Shown here: piece after piece, positions 1 through 7,682 of the stretch
Position numbering within the stretch: position 1 is the stretch's first letter
How the letters are laid out: each line of letters begins with the position of its first letter
From: Candidatus Cloacimonadota bacterium
Lineage (GTDB): Bacteria > Cloacimonadota > Cloacimonadia > Cloacimonadales > WRIO01
Assembly: GCA_023230175.1 (NCBI GenBank)
Contig: JALNXV010000029.1
Coordinates: 1-16,594, forward strand
DNA length: 16,594 nucleotides
Direction: 5' to 3'
Notes under the pieces: model-generated
What the model was told of the DNA's origin: nothing
Seen by the model: only the letters and a program-made list of their open reading frames with translations
The model's database searches: none
Made by a program: the position numbers and the translations under genes

Positions 1-1
1 A

Positions 2-2917
2 TATAAAACAATGAAAGGTTATCAAGTAAAGCGTAAAGCCGGATGGGATACTCATGGACTGCCTGTTGAAATTGAAGTTGAAAAAAAACTTAATCTTAAA
101 AATAAAAAAGAAGTAGAAAATTACGGGATAGAAAAGTTTAATAAAGAATGTAAAGAATCTGTCTTTTCTTATGAAAAAGAATGGCGAGAAATGACAAAAA
201 CTATGGCATATTGGATTGATTTAGACAATCCTTACATTACACTTGATAATAACTACATAGAATCAGTTTGGTGGATATTAAAACAATTTTACGATAAAAA
301 TATGATATATAAGGGTCATAAGATAGTTCCTTATTGCCCCGGTTGTGGTACACCTTTGTCTTCACACGAAGTAGCTCAAGGATATCAAGACGTTGAAGAT
401 CCATCAGTTTTTGTTAAATTTAAATCAATTGATATGGATGATACTTATTTTTTAGCGTGGACTACGACTCCATGGACGCTAATATCTAATGTCGCATTAG
501 TGGTTCATCCAAATGAAAAATATGTAAAAGTAAAACATAATGAAGAATATTTAATTTTAGCAAAAGATAGACTCAATGTACTCGATGGTGAGTTTGAAAT
601 AATTAAAGAATGTCTTGGAATTGATTTACAATTTCAAAAATATGAACAGCTTTTTAAATATATTACTCCTGAAGAATCAGCATTTTATATCGCTTGCGGA
701 GATTATGTTACAATGAGTGATGGAACCGGTGTAGTTCATACAGCTCCGGCATTTGGTCAAGATGACTATACCATTGGTAGAAAATATAATTTACCTTTTA
801 TTCAGCCGGTAGATGATGCGGGTAAATTTACTGAAGAAATTACAGATTATCAAGGTTTATTTGTAAAAGAAGCAGATAAAGCCATCATTAGAAATTTAAA
901 AGATAGAAACCTTTTATATAAAAGAGCACAGATAATTCACAGTTATCCATTCTGTTGGAGATGCAAAAGTCCCCTTATTTATTATGCTCGTTCAACTTGG
1001 TATATTAAAACAAGTGAATTTAAGAATAATATGATTTTTAATAATAATCAAGTTAACTGGTACCCAAATTTTGTTGGAGAAAAGAGATTTGGTGAATGGT
1101 TAGAAAATAATGTTGATTGGGCACTTTCAAGAGATAGATTTTGGGGTACTCCTCTCAATATTTGGAAATGTGAAGAATGTGGAGAACTTGAAAGTATCGG
1201 ATCAATAAAAGAACTGATAACAAAAGGAAAAACAATTGATGGTAAACCTGTACCAGAAAATATAGAATTACATAGACCTTATGTTGATAATATTGTTATA
1301 AAGTGCCCTAAATGTCAAAAAAATATGAGTAGAACCCCTGAAGTTATAGATTGTTGGTTTGATAGTGGTTCTATGCCCTTTGCTCAATGGCATTATCCAT
1401 TTGAAAATAAAGATATTTTTGATACCGACTTATTTCCGGCTGACTTCATTTGTGAAGGTATTGATCAAACACGCGGTTGGTTTTATACACTTTTAGCTAT
1501 TTCTACTTTTATTAAAGGACAAAGTCCTTACAAAAACGTTTTAGTTAATGATTTAATACTTGATAAAAACGGTCAGAAAATGTCTAAGACAAGAGGTAAT
1601 AGTGTAAATCCAATGGAATTAATGGATAAATATGGGGCAGATGCTATTCGTTGGTATTTGTTACACGTTTCTCCTCCTTGGACTCCTACTAAGTTTGACA
1701 TTAAAGGTGTTGAGGAAATTAGTTCAAAATTTATTGGTACTCTTAAAAATGTATATTCATTTTTTATTACTTATGCAGAGATTGATAAATTTAATGCTAA
1801 AGAACATCTTAGTGAACATACCAAATCTTCAGAACTTGACAAATGGATGTATTCAAGATTACATACTCTGATAGCACAAGTTACTGATTTTAATGAGAAA
1901 TATGATTTCACAAAAAGTTTAAGAGTAATTCAACGATTTGTAATTGACGAAGTCAGTAATTGGTATGTTAGACGTAGTAGAAGAAGATATTGGGCTATGT
2001 CATTAACCAATGATAAAAAAGAAGCTTATCTTACCCTTTATGAAGTATTAATAACATTATCAAAATTAATAGCTCCTTTTGCACCATTTATCGCTGAAGA
2101 AATATATACTGGCATATCTTTTGATGAAAGTGTTCACTTAAATGATTATCCTGTTTCTGATAGTTCTCAAATTGATGTAGCTTTAGAAACCGAAATGCAG
2201 ACGATTATTGATTTAATAACTATGGGTCGAGCAGCACGAAATCAAGCTCAAATAAAGGTTCGTCAAACATTACAATCTCTTTATGTACCCGAAAGACATC
2301 AAAATGTTGTTAGACGTATGGAGGATTTAATAAAAGAAGAAATTAATGTAAAAGAAATATTGTTATTACCTGATAATAATAGTCTTGTTGAATGGCAAGC
2401 AAAAGTTAATTTTAAAACTGTTGGTCCAAAATATGGTAAAGACGTAAAATTAATTGGTGATTTTCTTTCTAATATTAAAATTCAAAACGTAATAAATTCT
2501 TTAAAAGAAAGTAAGAAATATAGCTTTGAAATAAATAATAGTAACTATGAACTTACTGATGAGGATATCTTTATATCAATTTTACCAAAAGCAGGTTATG
2601 CCTTTGAAAATTATAATAGTGAATTTGTCGTACTAAATACACAATTATCTGAAACTCTTATTAAAGAAGGTCACGCTCGAGAACTTGTCAATAAAATTCA
2701 ATTTACAAGAAAAGAAAATAATTTTGATATTATGGATAGAGTTAGAGTGAGTTTTTATGGTTCTCAAGCAATTAAGGATGTTTTTGCTGAATTTAAAGAT
2801 TATATTTGTGCTGAAACATTAACAAATGAGATTATTGCCTGTGATAAAGTAAACGATGAAATGAAGCAATGGGATATTAATGGTATTGATATTTCCTTAA
2901 AAGTAGAAAAACTATAA
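2..2917 (+). CDS. ileS: Isoleucyl-tRNA synthetase, type 2, 5' end outside window
   Basis: Charges tRNA-Ile with isoleucine in the cytosol. The frame is open to the window edge: codons before the first ATG (base 11) read Y-K-T and join MKGYQVKRKAGWDTHGLPVE, a conserved internal class I block. The true start and the HIGH-type motif therefore lie upstream, roughly 50 residues away. Visible parts are the editing (CP1) domain with WTTTPWTL and GTGVVHTAPAFGQDDY, Cys-pair zinc knuckles (CPGC, CWRC, CEEC, CPKC), the block VIDCWFDSGSMPFAQWH, and the signature KMSKT at bases 1577-1591. The C-terminus contains GPKYGK and lacks the paired-Cys zinc finger of type 1 enzymes. Together with an inferred length near 1,020 aa this points to the eukaryote-like type 2 class, which is often insensitive to mupirocin. 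Resistance itself cannot be read from this fragment. Confidence 0.96.
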   Translation, partial: YKTMKGYQVKRKAGWDTHGLPVEIEVEKKLNLKNKKEVENYGIEKFNKECKESVFSYEKEWREMTKTMAYWIDLDNPYITLDNNYIESVWWILKQFYDKNMIYKGHKIVPYCPGCGTPLSSHEVAQGYQDVEDPSVFVKFKSIDMDDTYFLAWTTTPWTLISNVALVVHPNEKYVKVKHNEEYLILAKDRLNVLDGEFEIIKECLGIDLQFQKYEQLFKYITPEESAFYIACGDYVTMSDGTGVVHTAPAFGQDDYTIGRKYNLPFIQPVDDAGKFTEEITDYQGLFVKEADKAIIRNLKDRNLLYKRAQIIHSYPFCWRCKSPLIYYARSTWYIKTSEFKNNMIFNNNQVNWYPNFVGEKRFGEWLENNVDWALSRDRFWGTPLNIWKCEECGELESIGSIKELITKGKTIDGKPVPENIELHRPYVDNIVIKCPKCQKNMSRTPEVIDCWFDSGSMPFAQWHYPFENKDIFDTDLFPADFICEGIDQTRGWFYTLLAISTFIKGQSPYKNVLVNDLILDKNGQKMSKTRGNSVNPMELMDKYGADAIRWYLLHVSPPWTPTKFDIKGVEEISSKFIGTLKNVYSFFITYAEIDKFNAKEHLSEHTKSSELDKWMYSRLHTLIAQVTDFNEKYDFTKSLRVIQRFVIDEVSNWYVRRSRRRYWAMSLTNDKKEAYLTLYEVLITLSKLIAPFAPFIAEEIYTGISFDESVHLNDYPVSDSSQIDVALETEMQTIIDLITMGRAARNQAQIKVRQTLQSLYVPERHQNVVRRMEDLIKEEINVKEILLLPDNNSLVEWQAKVNFKTVGPKYGKDVKLIGDFLSNIKIQNVINSLKESKKYSFEINNSNYELTDEDIFISILPKAGYAFENYNSEFVVLNTQLSETLIKEGHARELVNKIQFTRKENNFDIMDRVRVSFYGSQAIKDVFAEFKDYICAETLTNEIIACDKVNDEMKQWDINGIDISLKVEKL

Positions 2918-2922
2918 ATCTT

Positions 2923-2945
2923 AAAGGCGGTTTTTACCGCCTTTT
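2923..2945 (+). terminator. Intrinsic terminator of ileS
   Basis: Five bases after the ileS stop, AAAGGCGG (2923-2930) pairs perfectly with CCGCCTTT (2937-2944) around a 6-nt loop. T-rich sequence follows (TTTT, then ACACTTTTT). The stem is GC-rich against a very AT-rich background, typical of a Rho-independent terminator. It separates ileS from the next genes. Confidence 0.85.
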
Positions 2946-2969
2946 ACACTTTTTATGATGTAATATAAA
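2943..2969 (+). promoter_or_regulatory. Possible sigma-70 promoter for the solute-binding protein gene
   Basis: TTTACA (2943-2948) and TATAAA (2964-2969) are separated by 15 nt, just after the ileS terminator and 23 nt before the next ATG. A GAGG ribosome binding site at 2983-2986 follows. The spacing is shorter than ideal and the region is AT-rich, so this is a weak call made mainly because the terminator implies a new start here. Confidence 0.35.
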
Positions 2970-2991
2970 TAATAAATTATATGAGGATTGA

Positions 2992-3747
2992 ATGTATCAA
3001 AAAATTACGATAGTATTATTCTTATCTGTATTACTACTATTATTCGGATGTACAAAATCATTAAAAATTGAAGAAATCAATGTTGCCGTTTGTCCGGACT
3101 TTCCTCCTTTTGAATATACGATTAATGATACTCTTGATGGCTTAGATATACAATTAATTAAAAGTATATCTTCAAAGTTTAAAGTCCCGGTTACTTTTAC
3201 AGAACTACCTTTTAATCAATTATTAGAAAGCCTTGAAAAAGGAGAAACAGATATTGCCATTAGTGGTATAACTGTAACAAATTCAAGAAAAAAAATATTT
3301 GATTTTTCCGTACCCTATTATTCAGCAAAGCAAGTAATTTTAACAAATGAATCACACAATATCACTATTGATTCTCTTGATACAATTTCAAATTATAAAA
3401 TTGCTGTTTTCAGGAATTCCGGGTCTCAATTATTTTTAGAAAACACTCTTGTGCAAAATCATAAATTATCAGCAAATAAGATTATTAAAACAGATAATCT
3501 TGAAGAAATGTTAAATTTATTATCATCAGATTCAATTCAATTACTAATGTTAGAAAATAGTTATGCTGAATTGATTAAAAATAAGTATAAGCTTAAGATA
3601 ATATTTGAAAGTGATATTGAAGATAATTTTGCTATTGCATTTCCTAAAAACTCTCAAATTTTTAATCCTATTAATCAGTTTTTACTTAAGTTTCTTGAGA
3701 GTAATGAATGGTATATTATTAAAGAAAGATACTTACTGAATGAATAA
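2992..3747 (+). CDS. Amino-acid-binding lipoprotein (SBP family 3), orphan
   Basis: Periplasmic solute-binding protein of the ABC amino-acid uptake type, probably anchored to a membrane by lipid. A hydrophobic N-terminus (residues 5-18) ends in a lipobox, LLFGC, with Cys20 as the predicted lipidated residue. The body has the family pattern: PDFPPFEY near 35-42, GLDIQLIKSI near 50-59, GETDIAISGITVTNSR (84-99, with Arg99 the expected ligand carboxylate contact) and DFSVPYYSAKQ (104-113). Near residue 188 the motif reads MLENSYAEL, with Glu where amino-acid binders usually have the Asp that holds the ligand amino group. Length (251 aa) is normal. GAGG lies 5 nt before the ATG. No permease or ATPase gene is adjacent. 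The ligand cannot be named. Confidence 0.88.
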   Translation: MYQKITIVLFLSVLLLLFGCTKSLKIEEINVAVCPDFPPFEYTINDTLDGLDIQLIKSISSKFKVPVTFTELPFNQLLESLEKGETDIAISGITVTNSRKKIFDFSVPYYSAKQVILTNESHNITIDSLDTISNYKIAVFRNSGSQLFLENTLVQNHKLSANKIIKTDNLEEMLNLLSSDSIQLLMLENSYAELIKNKYKLKIIFESDIEDNFAIAFPKNSQIFNPINQFLLKFLESNEWYIIKERYLLNE

Positions 3748-4384
3748 TAAAACTATATCGAAAGTTATAGAAATTTTAAAATTATATACTCAAAGTATTC
3801 ATACGCCAATAATTGATCTAATTAAGATACAAAGTAATGATCCCTTTAAAATTCTTATTGGTACTATTTTATCAGCTAGAACAAAGGATAAAACTACCGC
3901 TCAAGTACTAAGTAAATTATTTAAGCAAGTTAAAAATTTTGACGATTTTAACAATTATTCAGTAAAAGAAATTGAAGAATTAATATATCCAATTGGGTTT
4001 TATCGTCAAAAAGCATTATATTTAAGTAAAATACCAAAAGTAATAAAGGATAAATTTAATGGTCAGATACCTCAAACTATTGAAGAATTAATTGAATTAC
4101 CGGGAGTCGGTAGAAAAACTGCAAATTTAGTAATGATACTAGCTTTTGATAAACCTGCTATGTGTGTCGATGTACACGTACATCGAATAAGCAACCGTCT
4201 CGGATTTATTAAAACTAATACTCCCTATGAATCTGAAATGAAATTACGTGAAATTTTACCTGTCAAATATTGGAAAATTTATAACTCCATCTTGGTTGCT
4301 TTTGGGCAAAATTTATGTAAACCGATAAAGCCACAATGTGATATTTGTCCAATTAATCAATACTGTGAAAAAATAGGAGTCTAA
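3740..4384 (+). CDS. nth: Endonuclease III (DNA glycosylase/AP lyase)
   Basis: Base-excision-repair enzyme that removes oxidised pyrimidines and cuts at the abasic site. The helix-hairpin-helix with catalytic lysine is LPGVGRKTA (Lys126), and the catalytic aspartate is in VDVHVHR (Asp144). The C-terminus carries the 4Fe-4S cluster ligands Cys193, Cys200, Cys203 and Cys209 in C-X6-C-X2-C-X5-C spacing. The 214-aa length matches the family. The ATG overlaps the 3' end of the upstream lipoprotein gene by 8 nt with no strong Shine-Dalgarno, suggesting translational coupling. The stop is 1 nt from the start of xth, whose product acts on the same abasic sites, so the two probably form a repair operon. 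Confidence 0.96.
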   Translation: MNNKTISKVIEILKLYTQSIHTPIIDLIKIQSNDPFKILIGTILSARTKDKTTAQVLSKLFKQVKNFDDFNNYSVKEIEELIYPIGFYRQKALYLSKIPKVIKDKFNGQIPQTIEELIELPGVGRKTANLVMILAFDKPAMCVDVHVHRISNRLGFIKTNTPYESEMKLREILPVKYWKIYNSILVAFGQNLCKPIKPQCDICPINQYCEKIGV

Positions 4385-4385
4385 A

Positions 4386-5146
4386 ATGAAGTTGTTATCT
4401 TGGAATGTAAATGGATTAAGAGCTGTATTAAAAAAAGATTTTTTAAAATTTATTGATGAATATAATCCTGATATATTAGGCTTGCAAGAAACAAAATTAC
4501 AAGAAGAGCAAATTCCTGAAGAAATATATAATTTAAAACAATATTATAAATATTGGAGCTTTGCCGAACGTAAAGGTTATTCAGGAGTATGTTTATTTAC
4601 AAAAAAGAAACCTTTAAATGTTTCTTATAGTATTGGGGATAGTCAATTTGATGATGAAGGTCGAATTATTCAAGCAGAATATGAAGATTTTATATTGTTT
4701 AATATTTATTTTCCTAACGGTCAAAAGGACGATATAAGATTGCAATATAAACTTGATTTTTACGATCAATTCTTAATACATATTGAATCCCTTAGAAAAA
4801 GCGGGAAAAATATTATTGTTTGTGGAGATTATAATACTGCACATACTGAAATTGACTTAGATAACCCTAAAGAAAATTCAAAAACTTCAGGATTTTTACC
4901 CATAGAAAGAGAATGGATTGATAAGTTTATTTCTCATAATTATACTGATACTTTTAGATATTATGACAAAACTCCTAAAAAATATTCCTGGTGGTCATAT
5001 CGAGCTGGTGCCAGACCAAGAAATGTAGGGTGGAGGATTGACTATTTTTTGTAAATAATGAATTTATGGCAAAAGTTCAAAACGCATACATTTTACAAGA
5101 GGTAATGGGGTCTGATCATTGTCCTGTAGGGATAGATATTACATAA
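4386..5146 (+). CDS. xth: Exodeoxyribonuclease III, interrupted by a -1 frameshift
   Basis: AP endonuclease/3'-5' exonuclease of the ExoA/XthA family, acting after endonuclease III. Catalytic positions visible are Asn7/Asn9 (SWNVNG), Glu35 (GLQETKL), Tyr108 (FNIYFPNG), Asp148/Asn150 ([10 protein letters not shown]) and Asp219 (GWRIDYF). The zero frame stops at 5052-5054 after 222 codons, inside the conserved WRIDYF-V motif. Shifting back one base at the T run 5045-5050 continues the reading to a stop at 5144-5146. This adds 31 residues ending [14 protein letters not shown], which contain the essential catalytic His of the SDH motif and restore a normal 253-aa length. The 222-aa product alone should be inactive. 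A GGAG 6 nt before the ATG supports the start. It is either a sequencing or assembly slip, a real recent mutation, or programmed frameshifting (see 5032-5051). Confidence 0.93.
5032..5051 (+). promoter_or_regulatory. Candidate -1 frameshift site in xth
   Basis: The zero-frame codons read TAT TTT TTG TAA, so bases 5045-5051 form T TTT TTG, a canonical X XXY YYZ slippery heptamer, with the stop codon immediately after. A Shine-Dalgarno-like GGAGG (5032-5036) lies 8 nt upstream, similar in arrangement to the dnaX stimulator. A slip gives DYFLV, matching the usual family motif. The GGAGG also follows from conserved Gly-Trp-Arg codons, and no downstream stimulatory hairpin is obvious, so a simple one-T deletion remains the default explanation. 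Confidence 0.4.
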
Positions 5147-5159
5147 AAAAGAGGTTAAT

Positions 5160-5537
5160 ATGAAAAAAATATTTCTGTTTTTTTCCCATAGATTAAATGA
5201 TATACAAGAAAAAGAACTAATGGAAAAATGGGCGATAGATAGATATATTTATTTACCTAATTGTTTACAATATAAATGGTCAAATATTGATCCTCATATT
5301 TTAGAAATAGATATATCACCATTTACCGGATGGATTGAAGCTAATTCTAATAGCGAAGATATTTTTTTAGTACAAGGTGATTTTGGAGCTACCTTTAAAT
5401 TAGTAACCTTTTTAAAATTAAAAGGAAATACTGTTATTTATTCGACTACTGAACGTGTTTGCTGTGAAAGTCCGGATAATAATGATGGAGTGAAGATAAC
5501 CCATAGATATAAACACATACAATTTAGAGAATACTAA
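5160..5537 (+). CDS. csx20: Csx20-like protein (predicted CRISPR ring nuclease), orphan
   Basis: A 125-aa cytosolic protein. Family features I recognise are the N-terminal strand IFLFFSHRL (4-12), YLPNCLQYKWSNI (31-43), the glycine-rich VQGDFGATF (71-79), the strand ending in YSTTERV (94-100), and the C-terminal KHIQFREY (118-125). This order matches Csx20 proteins, predicted or reported as small standalone ring nucleases that degrade the cyclic oligoadenylate messengers of type III CRISPR systems. The assignment is from memory of the family and should be checked by profile search. GAGG lies 5 nt before the ATG, and the gap to the frame-restored end of xth is 13 nt, so it is probably cotranscribed with nth-xth. 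No cas gene or repeat array is within the window. Confidence 0.7.
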   Translation: MKKIFLFFSHRLNDIQEKELMEKWAIDRYIYLPNCLQYKWSNIDPHILEIDISPFTGWIEANSNSEDIFLVQGDFGATFKLVTFLKLKGNTVIYSTTERVCCESPDNNDGVKITHRYKHIQFREY

Positions 5538-5629
5538 GTTAAAGTCAAAACGACATTCAATATGATAGTAAACGAATACCTCTTTAACCTCATAATCCAT
5601 ATTATGTAAACTTAGTTAAATTTTAAAAA

Positions 5630-5658
5630 ATATAGCAACGAATTTCTCGTTGCTATAT
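5630..5658 (-). terminator. hpf: Intrinsic terminator of the lptB-rpoN-lpdA-hpf operon
   Basis: A 12-bp perfect stem, ATATAGCAACGA (5630-5641) with its complement at 5647-5658, around loop ATTTC. On the minus strand the stem is followed directly by a T run (T6 from 5630 downward), as in Rho-independent terminators. On the plus strand the following bases are not T-rich, so it would only be a weak stop for the convergent csx20-like transcript. Confidence 0.85.
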
Positions 5659-5676
5659 AATTATTAATTTAATGTA

Positions 5677-6210
5677 TTAGGGTTCTAATAATTTAAAGAA
5701 GTCTTTATCTTTTTTAACTAAGACATTGATAAGATCAGTTTCTAAATTTTTAAAAATGAAGTAATCATCTTCTATTTCAGAAAAATGATCAATCGCATCA
5801 TTGATTGACATTGTATCAGCAACCATTCGTTTTGTTTTAACAACTCGTTTAGTTTTTTCTTGAGCATTATGCTCGTATAAATTAGCGTAAACGAATTTGG
5901 GATCATCTTTAATTCGTCTTTTTTGATGATCTGTTACTTTGTCTTTGAGTTTTTTAATTTGAGCTTCCATATTATCGATAGCTTCATTAATTGCGACATA
6001 CATATCCATAGCTTCAGCTTGAGCTTGTAAGTTGAATTTTGAAGCGTGTAGAGAGACATCAACAATATTACGGCTGTTTTCAAGACCAAGAGTCATATGG
6101 ATATTAATAATGTGATCAAAGTAACGGGTAAGTTTTTCACAAGCTTCTTCAACAAAATCTCTGATAGCCTTTGTTAATTCGAAATGGCGTGCTGTTATGG
6201 TGATTTGCAT
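5677..6210 (-). CDS. hpf: Ribosome hibernation promoting factor, long form
   Basis: Binds stalled 30S subunits and pairs ribosomes into inactive 100S dimers under starvation. The N-terminal domain (about 1-100) has the S30AE pattern, beginning MQITITARHFELT. A charged linker leads to a C-terminal dimerisation domain of about 55 residues (KTKRMVADTMSINDAI to the terminal KLLEP), which makes this the long form able to dimerise ribosomes alone. An in-frame TTG at 6216 is possible, but ATG at 6210 is preferred: GGGG at 6217-6220 sits 6 nt before it, while it would touch the TTG. This gives 177 aa. It is the last gene of the lptB-rpoN cluster and has its own promoter. Confidence 0.95.
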   Translation of the reverse strand: MQITITARHFELTKAIRDFVEEACEKLTRYFDHIINIHMTLGLENSRNIVDVSLHASKFNLQAQAEAMDMYVAINEAIDNMEAQIKKLKDKVTDHQKRRIKDDPKFVYANLYEHNAQEKTKRVVKTKRMVADTMSINDAIDHFSEIEDDYFIFKNLETDLINVLVKKDKDFFKLLEP

Positions 6211-6241
6211 AATCAACCCCTTTCTTATATGTTCTTATTAT

Positions 6242-6270
6242 AATATAACTTGCTTTTCATAATTTGTAAA
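6242..6270 (-). promoter_or_regulatory. hpf: Sigma-70-like promoter of hpf
   Basis: On the minus strand TTTACA (6270-6265) and TATATT (6247-6242) are separated by exactly 17 nt in the 68-nt gap between lpdA and hpf. A start near 6235 would leave a leader of about 25 nt with a good GGGG ribosome binding site. This would let hpf be made independently of rpoN. Confidence 0.6.
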
Positions 6271-6278
6271 CTTTTTTT

Positions 6279-7682
6279 TTAAATTGTATGAATTGCAAGT
6301 TTATGAGTGTCTTCAATAGATTCCATAACACATTCTGAAATAGTAGGATGTGCATATATTATATTAGCGAATTCTGATACTTTAATTTTAGTATTAATTA
6401 ATATTGATGCTTGAGCGATTAATTCTGTTGCTAAAGGACCTATAATATGTACCCCAATAATTAAGTCAGTTTCAGCATCAATAATTGTCTTAACAAAACC
6501 TAAGGTAGCTCCCATACCTAATGCTTTTCCGTTAGCAGCAAAAGGAAATTTTCCAATTTTAATATTTTGGTATCTATCTTTTGCTTGTTGTTCAGATAAT
6601 CCACAAGAAGCGATTTCCGGATTAGTAAAGATACAATTTGGAATATTATCATAATCAATATTTATGAGCTTTCTTTGAGTTTTAAGTATTTTGTTTGCAA
6701 TAATATCTGCGACTAAAAGTCCTTGTTTACTGGCAGTATGTGCCAACATTAATTTACCTGTAATATCACCAATAGCGTAAATTTTATCAACGTTGGTTTT
6801 ACATTCATTATCAATTTGAATAAATCCTTTTTCGTTACTGATAACAAAATTCTTAGTTTCAATATCAAAGAATGGTTGTCTCCCTACACTAACTAAAACT
6901 TTTTCAGCTATTATCGTTTTTTCATTAGAAAGAGATAATTCAATTTCATTATCAAGCCTCTTCCCCGCATTAACACCTGTATTAGTATGAATAGATATTC
7001 CAAGTTTTTTTAATGACATTGTTAATCTTCTGGAAATCTCAATATCTTCAGTTGGTACTATATTTGGTAAAAATTCTATAATGTCAACCTTTACTCCAAG
7101 TTGAGCAAAAATACAAGCAAATTCACATCCAATAACACCACCACCTACAATTGCAAGACTTTTAGGCAAAGCTTTTAAAGATAATATATGGTTAGAAGAC
7201 AAAACTATTTCTCCATCAAAAGGCAAAAAGCTTAATTCCTTGGGAATAGATCCTGTTCCTATTACAATATAATCTGCTGTACAAATTACAGAATCATCAT
7301 CAGAAGTGATGTAGAAAATATTATCTATTTTTTCAATTTTTTTTACATTTTTTTTTATATTTGGGATTTGTCTTTTTTTAAATAGAAACTCAATACCACT
7401 CACTAATTTTTCAACAACAATATTTTTTCTATTGTATATGTTTTCATAATTTAGAGCAGATTCAAAATTTTCTAATCCAAACTCCTTTGCGTTTCTCATT
7501 TCATGGTATAAATCGGCAACTTTTACTAATGCTTTCGTGGGGATACAACCCCAATTTAGACAAACTCCACCTAAGCGTTCCTTTTCTATACAAGCTGTAT
7601 TAATGCCTAATTGATTAAATCGAATAGCTGTTTCATATCCACCTGGGCCACCACCTATTACAACAGTTTGAAAGTGTTCCAT
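6279..7682 (-). CDS. lpdA: Dihydrolipoyl dehydrogenase
   Basis: FAD-dependent disulfide reductase that reoxidises lipoamide in 2-oxo-acid dehydrogenase or glycine-cleavage complexes. Features in order are the FAD-binding VVIGGGPGGYE (7-17), redox-active disulfide LGGVCLNWGCIPTK (Cys41, Cys46), NAD-binding AIVGGGVIGCE in mid-protein, the second FAD contact YAIGDITG, and the C-terminal catalytic YAHPTISE (His445, Glu450). The 467-aa length is typical. The start overlaps the rpoN stop as TAATG, with AAGGAG 6 nt upstream, so translation is coupled. No E1, E2 or glycine-cleavage gene is adjacent. Placement between rpoN and hpf is unusual, so the partner complex is unknown. Confidence 0.95.
   Translation of the reverse strand: MEHFQTVVIGGGPGGYETAIRFNQLGINTACIEKERLGGVCLNWGCIPTKALVKVADLYHEMRNAKEFGLENFESALNYENIYNRKNIVVEKLVSGIEFLFKKRQIPNIKKNVKKIEKIDNIFYITSDDDSVICTADYIVIGTGSIPKELSFLPFDGEIVLSSNHILSLKALPKSLAIVGGGVIGCEFACIFAQLGVKVDIIEFLPNIVPTEDIEISRRLTMSLKKLGISIHTNTGVNAGKRLDNEIELSLSNEKTIIAEKVLVSVGRQPFFDIETKNFVISNEKGFIQIDNECKTNVDKIYAIGDITGKLMLAHTASKQGLLVADIIANKILKTQRKLINIDYDNIPNCIFTNPEIASCGLSEQQAKDRYQNIKIGKFPFAANGKALGMGATLGFVKTIIDAETDLIIGVHIIGPLATELIAQASILINTKIKVSEFANIIYAHPTISECVMESIEDTHKLAIHTI

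Noticed and set aside
1632..1871. 79-codon plus-strand frame inside ileS
   Set aside because: Out-of-frame shadow of a strongly conserved ileS region; low-complexity Leu-rich product.
5418..5600. 60-codon minus-strand frame over the end of the Csx20-like gene
   Set aside because: Overlaps the conserved C-terminus of that gene and lacks a ribosome binding site or recognisable motif.
5591..5606. Small hairpin CATAAT/ATTATG as terminator of the csx20-like gene
   Set aside because: AT-only 6-bp stem with no following T run; likely chance in this base composition.
6211..6216. TTG start two codons upstream for hpf
   Set aside because: The GGGG ribosome binding site would abut it, while it is 6 nt from the ATG at 6210, which also fits the family N-terminus.
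6729..6745. A second TGGCA/TGCCA dyad inside lpdA as a sigma-54 promoter
   Set aside because: GG-to-GC distance is 8 rather than 10 and it lies within coding sequence.
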